From NCBI GenBank assembly GCA_001695595.3, contig MBPM02000138.1, forward strand, positions 53,521 through 117,520: a stretch of 64,000 nt of DNA, given 5' to 3'. Below the pieces are notes generated by a model that worked only from the letters and a program-made list of their open reading frames with translations, had not been told where the DNA came from and did no database searches. Positions within the stretch are counted from its first letter, which is position 1, and each line of letters starts with the position of its first letter. A program made the position numbers and the translations under genes. Positions 12,622-23,850 of the stretch are shown here, in pieces. The stretch comes from Plasmopara viticola. Lineage: Eukaryota > Oomycota > Peronosporomycetes > Peronosporales > Peronosporaceae.

Positions 12622-14016
12622 TCTGCTCCATTAGAAGCGCCGATTCTTCCCACGGCCTCCGATACGTCCACTCCATCTTCTTGGACATGCAGACACACGT
12701 TTCAAGCGTAAATTAGCAAACGCTGCTCCATTTGAAACGTCGAGTCTTCCTACGGCCTCAGATACGTCCAATACAGCTTCCTGAGCAAGCACAAACGCGT
12801 TCCAAGCGTAACTTAGCGAGTTCTGCTCCGTTTGAAGCGACGATTCTTCACACGGCCCCAAATACGTTTATTTTATCTTTCTGGCCATGCAGTCCCGCGT
12901 TTCTAGCGTAACTGAGCGAGTTCTGCTCCGTTTGAAGCGTCGACTCTTCCTACGGCCTCTAATACGTTCAACCTAGCCTCCAGGACATGCAGACACGCGT
13001 TCCGAGCGAAACTGAGCATGTTCTGCTCCATTTAAAGGGCCGATTCTTCCTACAGCCTCAGATACGTCCAATATAGCTTTCTGGACATGCAGCCACGCGT
13101 TTCAAGTAGATTTCGGCGATTGCTGCTCCAATAGAAGCGCCGATTCTTCCTACGGCTCAGATACGTCAAATCTAGCTTCTTGAGCAAGGACATATCCGTT
13201 GCCAGCGAAATTTTGCGGGTTCTGCTCCATTTGATGAGCCAATTCTTCTACAACCTTAGATACGTCCAATACAGCTTCCTGGACATGCAACCACGCATTT
13301 CAAGTAGTACTTAGCGATTGCTGCTCTAATAGAAGCGCCGATCCTTCCTACGGCTCAGACACGTCAATCTCGCTTTTTGAGAAGGCACATACGCGTTTCA
13401 AGCGTAACCGAGCGGGTTCTGCTCCATTTTAGGCGTCGACTCTTCCAACGGCCTCAGATACGTCAAATCTAGCTTCCTGGACATGCAGACACGCGTTTCG
13501 AGCGTAACTGAGCGTGTTCTACTCCATTTGAAGCGTCGATTCTTTCTACGGCCTCAGCTCCGTCCAATCTAGCTTTGAGGACATGCAGACACGCGTTCCG
13601 AGCGAAACTGAGCGTGTTCTTCTCCATTTGAAGCGTTGATTCTTCCTACGGCCTCAGATACGTTAGACCTAGCCTCCAGGACATGCAGACACGCGTTCTG
13701 AGCGTAATTAAGCGAGTCCTTCTCCGTTTGAAATTCCGACTCTTCTTAAAGCCTCTGATACATTCAATACAGCTTCCTGGACGTGCAGTCACGCGTTTTA
13801 AGTAGAGCATAGCGATTGCTGCTTCAATAGAAGCGCCGATTCTTCCTACGGCTGAGATACGTCAAATCTAGCTTTCTGAGCAAGCACATACGCGTTGCAA
13901 GCGTAACTCAGCGGGTTCTGCTCCATTTCTAGGGCCGATTCTTGCTAAAGCATCAGATACGTCCAATACATCCTATTGAACATGCAGTCACGCGTTTCAA
14001 GTAGAACATAGCGATT
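12622..14016 (+). repeat. Tandem pair, first copy (1,395 bp)
   Basis: Starts CTCCATTAGAAGCGCCG and matches 14,017 onward with only a few substitutions, such as CAAGCACAAACG against CAAGCATAAACG and GATGAGCC against GATGGGCC. It contains the rare GGCCATGCAGTCCCGCG monomer near 12,884, monomers with CGTTGCCAGCG, and a run of unusual monomers near 13,700-13,980 (GAAATTCCGACTCTTCTTAA, GGGCCGATTCTTGC). Confidence 0.87.
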
Positions 14017-15511
14017 GTTGCTCCATTAGAAGCGCCGATTCTTCCCACGGCCTCCGATACGTCCACTCCATCTTCTTGGACATGCAGACACACGTTTCAA
14101 GCGTAAATTAGCAAACGCTGCTCCATTTGAAACGTCGAGTCTTCCTACGGCCTCAGATACGTCCAATACAGCTTCCTGAGCAAGCATAAACGCGTTCCAA
14201 GCGTAACTTAGCGAGTTCTGCTCCGTTTGAAGCGACGATTCTTCACACGGCCCCAAATACGTTTATTTTATCTTTCTGGCCATGCAGTCCCGCGTTTCTA
14301 GCGTAACTGAGCGAGTTCTGCTCCGTTTGAAGCGTCGACTCTTCCTACGGCCTCTAATACGTTCAACCTAGCCTCCAGGACATGCAGACACGCGTTCCGA
14401 GCGAAACTGAGCATGTTCTGCTCCATTTAAAGGGCCGATTCTTCCTACAGCCTCAGATACGTCCAATATAGCTTTCTGGACATGCAGCCACGCGTTTCAA
14501 GTAGATTTCGGCGATTGCTGCTCCAATAGAAGCGCCGATTCTTCCTACGGCTCAGATACGTCAAATCTAGCTTCTTGAGCAAGGACATATCCGTTGCCAG
14601 CGAAATTTTGCGGGTTCTGCTCCATTTGATGGGCCAATTCTTCTACAACCTTAGATACGTCCAATACAGCTTCCTGGACATGCAACCACGCATTTCAAGT
14701 AGTACTTAGCGATTGCTGCTCTAATAGAAGCGCCGATCCTTCCTACGGCTCAGACACGTCAATCTCGCTACTTGAGAAGGCACATACGCGTTTCAAGCGT
14801 AACCGAGCGGGTTCTGCTCCATTTTAGGCGTCGACTCTTCCAACGGCCTCAGATACGTCAAATCTAGCTTCCTGGACATGCAGACACGCGTTTTAAGCGT
14901 ATATTAGCGAAAATTGCTCCATTTAAAACGTCTAATCTTCCTATGGCCTCAGATACGTTCAACTAAGCCTTCATGACATGCAGACACGCGTTTCGAGCGT
15001 AACTGAGCGTGTTCTACTCCATTTGAAGCGTCGATTCTTTCTACGGCCTCAGCTCCGTCCAATCTAGCTTTGAGGACATGCAGACACGCGTTCCGAGCGA
15101 AACTGAGCGTGTTCTTCTCCATTTGAAGCGTTGATTCTTCCTACGGCCTCAGATACGTTAGACCTAGCCTCCAGGACATGCAGACACGCGTTCTGAGCGT
15201 AATTAAGCGAGTCCTTCTCCGTTTGAAATTCCGACTCTTCTTAAAGCCTCTGATACATTCAATACAGCTTCCTGGACGTGCAGTCACGCGTTTTAAGTAG
15301 AGCATAGCGATTGCTGCTTCAATAGAAGCGCCGATTCTTCCTACGGCTGAGATACGTCAAATCTAGCTTTCTGAGCAAGCACATACGCGTTGCAAGCGTA
15401 ACTCAGCGGGTTCTGCTCCATTTCTAGGGCCGATTCTTGCTAAAGCATCAGATACGTCCAATACATCCTATTGAACATGCAGTCACGCGTTTCAAGTAGA
15501 ACATAGCGATT
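14017..15511 (+). repeat. Tandem pair, second copy (1,495 bp, one extra monomer)
   Basis: Aligns with the first copy at an offset of 1,395 bp up to about 14,880 and at 1,495 bp from about 14,988. The 100-bp difference is one extra monomer containing TTAAGCGTATATTAGCG and CTTCATGACATGC. This is a clear single-monomer gain or loss between two otherwise nearly identical long repeats. Confidence 0.87.
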
Positions 15512-17649
15512 GTTGCTCCATTTGAAGCGCCGATTCTTCCCGCGGCCTCAGATATGTCCACTCCAGCTTCCTGAACATGCAGCCACGCGTTTTATGTAGA
15601 GCATAGCGATTGCAGCTTTAATGGAAGCGCCGATTCTTCCAACGGCTCAGATACGTCGTATCTAGCTTCCGGAGCAAGCACATACGCGTTGCAAGCGTAA
15701 CCCAGCGGGTTCTGCTCCATTTGAAGGGCCTATTCTTCCTACAGCATCAGATACGTCCAATACAGCCTATTGAACATGCAGCCACGCGTTTTAAGTAGAA
15801 CATAGCGATTGCTGCTCAAAGAGAGGCGCCGATTTTTCCCACGGCCTCAGATACGTCAAATCTAGCTTCCTGAGCAAGCACATATACGTTGCAAGCGTAC
15901 CTTAGCGAGTTCTGCTCCATTTGAAGCGTCGATTCTTCCTACGGCCTCAGATACGTCAAATATAGCTTCCAGGACATGCAGGCACGCGTTCCGAACGTCT
16001 AAGCGAGTTCTTCCCCATTTGAAGATCCGATTCTTCTTACAACCACAGATACGTTCAATACAGCTTCCTGGACATGCAGCTACGCGTTTTAAGTAGAAGT
16101 TAGCGATTGCTGCTTAAATAGAAGCGCCTATTTTTCCTACGGCTCATATACGTTAAATCTAGCTTCATGAGCAAGCACATATGCGTTGCAAGCGTACCTT
16201 AGCGAGTTCTGCTCCATTTAAGCGCCGATTCTTCCTACGGCCTCAGATACGTCAAAAATAGCTTCTAGGACTTGCAGGCACGCGTTCCGAGCGTAACTTA
16301 ACGAGTTCTTCTCCGTTTGAAGATCCGACTCTTCTTACAGCCTCAGATCGTTCAATGCAGCTTCCTGGACATGCAGGCACGCGTTTCAAGTAGAACATAG
16401 CGATTGCTGCTTCAATAGAAGCACCGATTCTTCCTACGGCTCAGATACGTCGAATCTAGCTTCCGGAGCAAGCACATATGCGTTGCAAGCGTTCCTTAGC
16501 GAGTTCTGCTCCATTTGAAGCGCCGATTCTTCCTACGGCCTCAAATACATCAAATATAGCTTCCAGGACATGCAGACACGCGGTCCGAGCGTCTAAGCGA
16601 GTTCTTCCCCATTTGAACATCCGACTCTCCTTACAGCCTCAGATACGTTCAATGCAGCTTCCTGGACATGCAGGCACGCGTTTCAAGTAGAACATAGCGA
16701 TTGCTGCTTCAATAGAAGCGCCGATTCTCCCACGGCCTCAGATACGTCAAATCTAGCTTCCTGAGCAAGCACATACGCGTTGCATGCAAGACTTAGCAAG
16801 TTCTGCTTCTTTTGAAGCGCCGATTTTTTTTTCGGCCTCAGATCCGTCCAATCTAGCTTTCAGGACATTCAGAAACTTGTTCCGAGCGTTATTGAGCGTG
16901 TTCTGCTCCATTTGAAGATCCGATTCTTCCTAAAGCCTCAGATACGTCTAAATTAGTTTCCTGGACACGCAGCAACGCGTTTCAAGTACAACTTAGCTAT
17001 TGCTGCTCAAATAGAAGTGCCGAATTTCCCACGGCGTCAGATACGTCAAATCGAGCTTCCTGAGCAAGCACATACGCGTTGCAGGCGTAATTTAGTGAGT
17101 TCTGCACCATTTCAAGCGCCGATTCTTCCTAAAGCATCAGCCACGTCCAATTAAGCTTCCCGGACATGCAGCCGCGCATTTCAAATAGAAGTTAGCGATT
17201 GCTGCTCGAATAGAAGCGCCGATTCTTCCTACGGCTCAGGTACGTCAAATCTAGCTTCATGAGCAAGCACATATGCGTTGCAAGCGTACCTTGGCGAATA
17301 CTGCTCCATTTGAAGCGCCGATTCTTCCTACGGCCTCAGATACGTCAGATATAGCTTCCAGGATCTGCAGACACGCGTTCCGAGCGTCTAAGCGAGTTCT
17401 TCCCCATTTGAATATACGATTCTTTTTACAGCCTCAGATACGTTCAATACAGCTTCCTGGACATGCAGCCACGCGATTTAAGTAGAACTTAGCGATTGCT
17501 GCTTCAATAGAAGCGCCGATTTTTCCTACGGCTCAGATACGTCAAATCAAGCTTCCTGAGCAAGCACATATGCGTTTGCAAGCGTACCTTAGCGAGTTCT
17601 GCTCCATTTGAAGCGCCGATTCTTCCTACGGCCTCAGATACGTCCAATC

Positions 17650-17955
17650 TTGCTTCCTGGCCATGCAGTTACCCGTTCCAAACGAAAGTTGGATAAAACC
17701 GCTCCATATGAAGTGTCGATTCTATCCACGGCCTCACATATGTCCAATCTTGCTTCCTGGACATGCGGTTACCCGTTTCAAGCGATACTTGGCGAATGCT
17801 GCTTCATTTGAAGTGCAGATTCTTCCCACGGCCTCAGATATGTATAGTTTTGCTTCTTGGACATGCAGTTACCCGTTTCAAGCGATACTTAGTGACTTCT
17901 TCTCCATTTCAAGTGCCGATTCTTCCCACGGCATCAGATATGTCCAATCCTGCTT
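17650..17955 (+). repeat. Cluster of divergent monomers with a TTACCCG core
   Basis: Three consecutive monomers carry GCAGTTACCCGTTCCAAACG or GCGGTTACCCGTTTCAAGCG where other monomers have an ACGCG core. They also share GATACTTGGCG or similar, and CTCACATATGTCC or CTCAGATATGT. I did not see this subtype elsewhere in the window. It accounts for the longest open frame in the window (17,663-18,058, 131 codons), which I regard as chance. Confidence 0.8.
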
Positions 17956-18058
17956 CCTGAGTAAGCACATACGCGTTGCAAGCGTTACTGAGCGAGTTCT
18001 GCTCCATTTAAGCGCCGATTCTTCCTACGGCCTCAGATACGAAAATCTAGCTTCCTGA
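17663..18058 (+). other. Longest open frame in the window; judged non-coding
   Basis: This 131-codon frame lies over the divergent TTACCCG cluster and its neighbours. It has no recognisable domain, signal peptide or membrane segment, and a second open frame overlaps it at 17,763-17,960. The monomer length shifts frame at nearly every boundary, so an open run of this size is expected by chance where stops happen to be absent. I do not regard it as a gene. Confidence 0.8.
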
Positions 18059-18839
18059 ACAAGCACATACGCGATGCAAACGTACCTTAGCGAGTTCGCC
18101 TCCATTTGAAGCGCCGATTCTTCCTACGGCCTCAGATACGTCAAATCTAGCTTTCTAAGCAAGCCCATATGCGTTGCAAGCGTACCTTAGTAAGTTCTGC
18201 TCCATTTGAAAAGATGATTCTTCCTACGGCCTCCGATACGTCAAATGTAGCTTTCGGGACATGCAGACACGCGGTCCGAGCGTAACTAAGCGAGTTCTTC
18301 TTCGTTTGAAGTTCCGATTCTTGCTATAGCCTCAGATATGTTCAAAACAGCTTCCAGGACATGCAGCCACGCGTTTTAAGTAGAACTTAGCGATTGCTGC
18401 TCCAATAGAAGCGCCGCTTCTTCCTACGGCTCAGATACGTCAAATCTAGCTTCCTGAGCAAGCACATATACGTTGCAAGCGTACTGTAGCGAGTTTTGCT
18501 CCATTTGAAGCGTCGATTCTTCCTACGGCCTCAAATACGTCAAATCTTGCTTCCTGGACATGCAGGCACGCGTTCCGAGCGTAACTAAGCGAGTTCTTCT
18601 TCGTTTGAAGATTCGATTCTTCTTACAACCTCAGATACGTTCAATACAGCTTCTTGGACATGCAGCCACGCGTTTTAAGTAGAACTTAGCGATTGCTGCT
18701 CCAATAGAAGCGCCGCTTCTTCCTACGGCTCAGATACGTCAAATCTAGCTTCCTGAGCAAGCACATACGCGTTGCAAGCGTACTGTAGCGAGTTCTGCTC
18801 TATTTGAAGCGTCGATTCTTCCTACGGCCTCAAATACGT

Positions 18840-18938
18840 CAAATCTTGCTTGCTGGACATGCAGCCACGCGTTTTAAGTAGAACTTAGCGATTGCTGCTC
18901 CAATAGAAGCGCCGCTTCTTCCTACGGCTCAGATACGT
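18840..18938 (+). repeat. B/C fusion monomer making a 199-bp dimer unit (example)
   Basis: The monomer starts as B (CAAATCTTGCTTGCTGGACA) and switches to C (GCAGCCACGCGTTTTAAG) within the shared GGACATGCAG. The unit therefore goes A to B/C to A, 199 bp instead of 299. The GCTTGCTGG variant followed by C sequence recurs near 20,930, 23,217, 24,508, 27,001, 28,094, 28,297, 29,090, 31,479, 32,573, 35,144, 42,316, 57,145, 57,939, 60,716, 61,705 and 61,904. The shared GCTTGCTGG tag suggests one origin, then spread. Confidence 0.85.
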
Positions 18939-19964
18939 CAAATCTAGCTTCCTGAGCAAGCACATATGCGTTGCAAGCGTACTGATGCGAGTTCTGCTCC
19001 ATTTGAAGCGTCGATTCTTCCTACGGCCTCAAATACGTCAAATCTTGCTTCCTGGACATGCAGGCACGCGTTCCGAGCGTAACTAAGCGAGTTCTTCTTC
19101 GTTTGAAGATTCGATTCTTCTTACAACCTCAGATACGTTCAATACAGCTTCCTGGACATGCAGCCACGCGTTTTAAGTAGAACTTAGCGAATGCTGCTTC
19201 AATAGAAGCGCCGATTTTTCCGACGGCTCAGATACGTCAAATCTAGCTTCCTGAGCAAGCACATATGCTTTGCAAGCGTACCTTAGCAAATACTGCTCCA
19301 TTTGAAGTGCCGATTTTTCCTACGGCCTCAGATACGTCAAATATAGCTTCCTGGACAAGCAGACACGCGTTCCGAGCGTAACTTAGCGAGTTCTTCTTCG
19401 TTTGAAGATTCGATTCTTCTTACAACCTCAGATACGTTCAATACAGCTTCCTGGACATGCAGCCACGCGTTTTAAGTAGAACTTAGCGAATGCTGCTCAA
19501 TAGAAGCGCCGATTTTTCCTACGGCTCAGATACGTCAAATCTAGCTTCCTGAGCAAGCACATATGCTTTGCAAGCGTACCTTAGCAAATACTGCTCCATT
19601 TGAAGTGCCGATTTTTCCTACGCCTCAGATACGTCAAATATAGCTTCCTGGACAAGCAGACACGCGTTCCGAGCGTAACTTAGCGAGTTCTTCTTCGTTT
19701 GAAAATCCGATTCTTCCTATAGCCTCAGATATGTTCAATACAGCTTCCAGGACATGCGGCCACGCGTTTTAAGTAGAACTTAGCGATTGCTGCTTCAATA
19801 GAAGCGCCGCTTCTTCCTACGGCTCAGATACGTCAAATCTAGCTTCCTCAGCAAGCACATATGCTTTGCAAGCGTACCTTAGCAAATACTGCTCCATTTG
19901 AAGTGCCGATTCTTCCTACGGCCTCGGATACGTCAAATATAGCTTCCTGGACAAGCAGACACGC

Positions 19965-20165
19965 GTTCTAACTTAGCGAGTTCTTCTTTTGAAGTTCAAT
20001 ACAGCTTCCAGGACATGCAGCCACGCGTTTTAAGTAGAACTTAGCGATTGCTGCTTCAATAGAAGCGCCGCTTCTTCTACGCTCAGATACGTCAAATCTA
20101 GCTTCCTGAGCAAGCACATACGCGTTGCAAGCGTACTGTAGCGACATGCAGCCACGCGCTTTTAA
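19965..20165 (+). other. Locally scrambled satellite sequence
   Basis: Normal monomers collapse here: ACGCGTTCTAACTTAGCG loses the CGAGCG part, TTCTTCTTTTGAAGTTCAAT skips about 40 bp, CTTCTTCTACGCTCAG loses bases, and GTAGCGACATGCAGCC joins A to C directly. Nearby trimers are regular. Mis-assembly or low read support is the simplest reading; real small deletions are possible. Confidence 0.65.
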
Positions 20166-23100
20166 GTAGAACTTAGCGATTGCTGCTCCAATAGAAGCGC
20201 CGCTTCTTCCTACGGCTCAGATACGTCAAATCTAGCTTCCTGAGCAAGCACATATGCGTTGCAAGCGTACTGATGCGAGTTCTGCTCCATTTGAAGCGTC
20301 GATTCTTCCTACGGCCTCAAATACGTCAAATCTTGCTTCCTGGACATGCAGGCACGCGTTCCGAGCGTAACTAAGCGAGTTCTTCTTCGTTTGAAGATTC
20401 GATTCTTCTTACAACCTCAGATACGTTCAATACAGCTTCCTGGACATGCAGCCACGCGTTTTAAGTAGAACTTAGCGAATGCTGCTTCAATAGAAGCGCC
20501 GATTTTCCTACGGCTCAGATACGTCAAATCTAGCTTCCTGAGCAAGCACATATGCTTTGCAAGCGTACCTTAGCAAATACTGCTCCATTTGAAGTGCCGA
20601 TTTTTCCTACGGCCTCAGATACGTCAATATAGCTTCCTGGACAAGCAGACACGCGTTCCGAGCGTAACTTAGCGAGTTCTTCTTCGTTTGAAGTTCCGAT
20701 TCTTCCTATAGCCTCAGATATGTTCAATACAGCTTCCAGACATGCAGCCACGCGTTTAAGTAGAACTTAGCGATTGCTGCTCCAATAGAAGCGCCGCTTC
20801 TTCCTACGGCTCAGATACGTCAAATCTAGCTTCCTGAGCAAGCACATACGCGTTGCAAGCGTACTGTAGCGAGTTCTGCTCTATTTGAAGCGTCGATTCT
20901 TCCTACGGCCTCAAATACGTCAAATCTTGCTTGCTGGACATGCAGCCACGCGTTTTAAGTAGAACTTAGCGATTGCTGCTCCAATAGAAGCGCCGCTTCT
21001 TCCTACGGCTCAGATACGTCAAATCTAGCTTCCTGAGCAAGCACATATGCGTTGCAAGCGTACTGATGCGAGTTCTGCTCCATTTGAAGCGTCGATTCTT
21101 CCTACGGCCTCAAATACGTCAAATCTTGCTTCCTGGACATGCAGGCACGCGTTCCGAGCGTAACTAAGCGAGTTCTTCTTCGTTTGAAGATTCGATTCTT
21201 CTTACAACCTCAGATACGTTCAATACAGCTTCCTGGACATGCAGCCACGCGTTTTAAGTAGAACTTAGCGAATGCTGCTTCAATAGAAGCGCCGATTTTT
21301 CCTACGGCTCAGATACGTCAAATCTAGCTTCCTGAGCAAGCACATATGCTTTGCAAGCGTACCTTAGCAAATACTGCTCCATTTGAAGTGCCGATTTTTC
21401 CTACGGCCTCAGATACGTCAAATATAGCTTCCTGGACAAGCAGACACGCGTTCCGAGCGTAACTTAGCGAGTTCTTCTTCGTTTGAAGTTCCGATTCTTC
21501 CTATAGCCTCAGATATGTTCAATACAGCTTCTAGGACATGCAGCCACGCGTTTTAAGTAGAACTTAGCGATTGCTGCTCCAATAGAAGCGCCGCTTCTTC
21601 CTACGATTAAGATACGTCAAATCTAGCTTCCTGAGCAAGCACATATGCTTTGCAAGCGTACCTTAGCAAATACTGCTCCATTTGAAGTGCCGATTCTTCC
21701 TACGGCCTCAGATACGTCAAATATAGCTTCCTGGACAAGCATACACGCGTTCCGAGCGTAACTAAGCGAGTTCTTCTTCGTTTGAAGATTCGATTCTTCT
21801 TACAACCTCAGATACGTTCAATACAGCTTCCTGGACATGCAGCCACGCGTTTTAAGTAGAACTTAGCGATTGCTGCTTCAATAGAATCGCCGATTTTCCC
21901 TACGGCTCAGATACGTCAAATCTAGCTTCCTGAGCAAGCACATATGCTTCGCAAGCGTACCTTAGCGAGTTCTGCTCCATTTGAAGCGTCGATTCTTCCT
22001 ACGGCTTCAAATACGTCAAATCTTGCTTCCTGGACACGCAGGCACGCGTTCCGAGCGTAACTAAGCGAGTTCTTCTTCGTTTGAAGATTCGATTCTTCTT
22101 ACAATCTCAGATACGTTCAATACAGCTTCCTGGACATGCAGCCACGCGTTTTAAGTAGAACTTAGCAATTGCTGCTTCAATAGAAGCGCCGATTTTTCCT
22201 ACGGCTCAGATACGTCAAATCTAGCTTCCTGAGCAAGCACATATGCTTTGCAAGCGTACCTTAGCAAATACTGTTCCATTTGAAGTGCCGATTCTTCCTA
22301 CGGCCTCAGATACGTCAAATATAGCTTCCTGGACAAGCAGACACGCGTTCCGAGCGTAACTAAGCGAGTTCTTCTTCGTTTGAAATTCCGATTCTTCCTA
22401 TAGCCTCAGATATGTTCAATACAGCTTCCAGGACATGCAGCCACGCGTTTTAAGTAGAACTTAGCGATTGCTGCTCCAATAGAAGCGCCGCTTCTTCGTA
22501 CGGCTCAGGTACGTCAAATCTAGCTTCCTGAGCAAGCACATATGCGTTGCAAGCGTACTGTAGCGAGTTCTGCTCCATTTGAAGCGTCGATTCTTCCTAC
22601 GGCCTCAATACGTCAAATCTTGCTTCCTGGACATGCAGGCACGCGTTCCGAGCGTAACTAAGCGAGTTCTTCTTCGTTTGAAGATTCGATTCTTCTTACA
22701 ACCTCAGATACGTTCAATACAGCTTCCTGGACATGCAGCCACGCGTTTTAAGTAGAACTTAGCGATTGCTGCTCCAATAGAAGCGCCGATTCTTCCTACG
22801 GCTCAGATACGTCAAATCTAGCTTCCTGAGCAAGCACATATGCGCAAAGCGTACTGTAGCGAGTTCTGCTCCATTTGAAGCGTCGATTCTTCCTACGGCC
22901 TCAAATACGTCAAATCTTGCTTCCTGGACATGCAGACACGCGTTCCGAGCGTAACTAAGCGAGTTCTTCTTCGTTTGAAGTTCCGATTCTTCTTACCACC
23001 TCAGATACGTTCAACACAGCTTCCTGGACATGCAGCCACGCGTTTTAAGTAGAACTTAGCGATTGCTGCTCCAATAGAAGCGCCGCTTCTTCTACGGCTC

Positions 23101-23639
23101 AGATACGTCAAATCTAGCTTCCTGAGCAAGCACATATGCGTTGCAAGCGTACTGTAGCGAGTTCTGCTCCATTTGAAGCGTCATTCTTCCTACGGCCTCA
23201 AATACGTCAAATCTTGCTTGCTGGACATGCGGCCACGCGTTTTAAGTAGAACTTAGCGATTGCTGCTCCAATAGAAGCGCCGATTCTTCTACGGCTCAGA
23301 TACGTCAAATCTAGCTTCCTGAGCAAGCACATATGCGTTGCAAGCGTACTGTAGCGAGTTCTGCTCCATTTGAAGCGTCGATTCTTCCTACGGCCTCAAA
23401 TACGTCAAATCTTGCTTCCTGGACATGCAGGCACGCGTTCCGAGCGTAACTAAGCGAGTTCTTCTTCGTTTGAAGATTCGATTCTTCTTACAATCTCAGA
23501 TACGTTCAATACAGCTTCCTGGACATGCAGCCACGCTTTTTAAGTAGAAAGTAGCGATTGCTGCTCCAATAGAAGCGCCGCTTCTTCCTACGGCTCAGAT
23601 ACGTCAAATCTAGCTTCCTGAGCAAGCACATATGCGTTG

Positions 23640-23850
23640 CAAGGTACTGTAGCGAGTTCTGCTCCATTTGAAGCGTCATTCTTCCTACGCCTCAATACGT
23701 CAAATCTTCTTGCTGGACATGCAGCCACGCGTTTTAAGTAGAACTTAGCGATTGCTGCTCCAATAGAAGCGCCGCTTCTTCGGCTACGGCTCAGCATATG
23801 CGTTGCAAGCGTCTAGCGACGAGCAAGCTCCACATATGCGTTGCAAGCGT
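23640..23850 (+). other. Locally scrambled satellite sequence
   Basis: Contains GCAAGGTACTG, CTACGCCTCAATACG, AAATCTTCTTGCTGG, CTTCGGCTACGGCTCAGC and GTCTAGCGACGAGCAAGC, none of which fits a normal monomer. The corresponding position in the right copy of the block (about 56,275-56,460) is essentially regular, apart from single-base indels. This favours an assembly or consensus error here. Confidence 0.7.

Larger units (their letters stand above)
15512..18300 (+). repeat. Transitional zone between diverse array and trimer core
   Basis: Monomers are already in an A-B-C-like order (CATATGCGTTGCAAGCG, then GGCACGCGTTCCGAACG or GGACACGCG, then ACGCGTTTTAAGTAG), but successive units differ by many substitutions and some small indels. 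Two open frames at 16,478-16,690 and 17,273-17,485 are related copies 795 bp apart, showing a trimer-multiple rhythm. This looks like a less homogenised relative of the trimer core. Confidence 0.8.
18300..21080 (+). repeat. Trimer core, left part
   Basis: The 299-bp A-B-C trimer becomes regular here. Units alternate between A1-B1-C and A2-B2-C, and A1 next to a B/C fusion monomer appears at 18,840. The stretch includes a scrambled patch near 19,965-20,165. Confidence 0.87.

Noticed and set aside
23531..23560. CTTTTTAAGTAGAAAG variant as a possible promoter-like element
   Set aside because: It is a one-base variant of the usual C monomer core, found again in the duplicated block at 56,166. 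Nothing downstream suggests a transcript.
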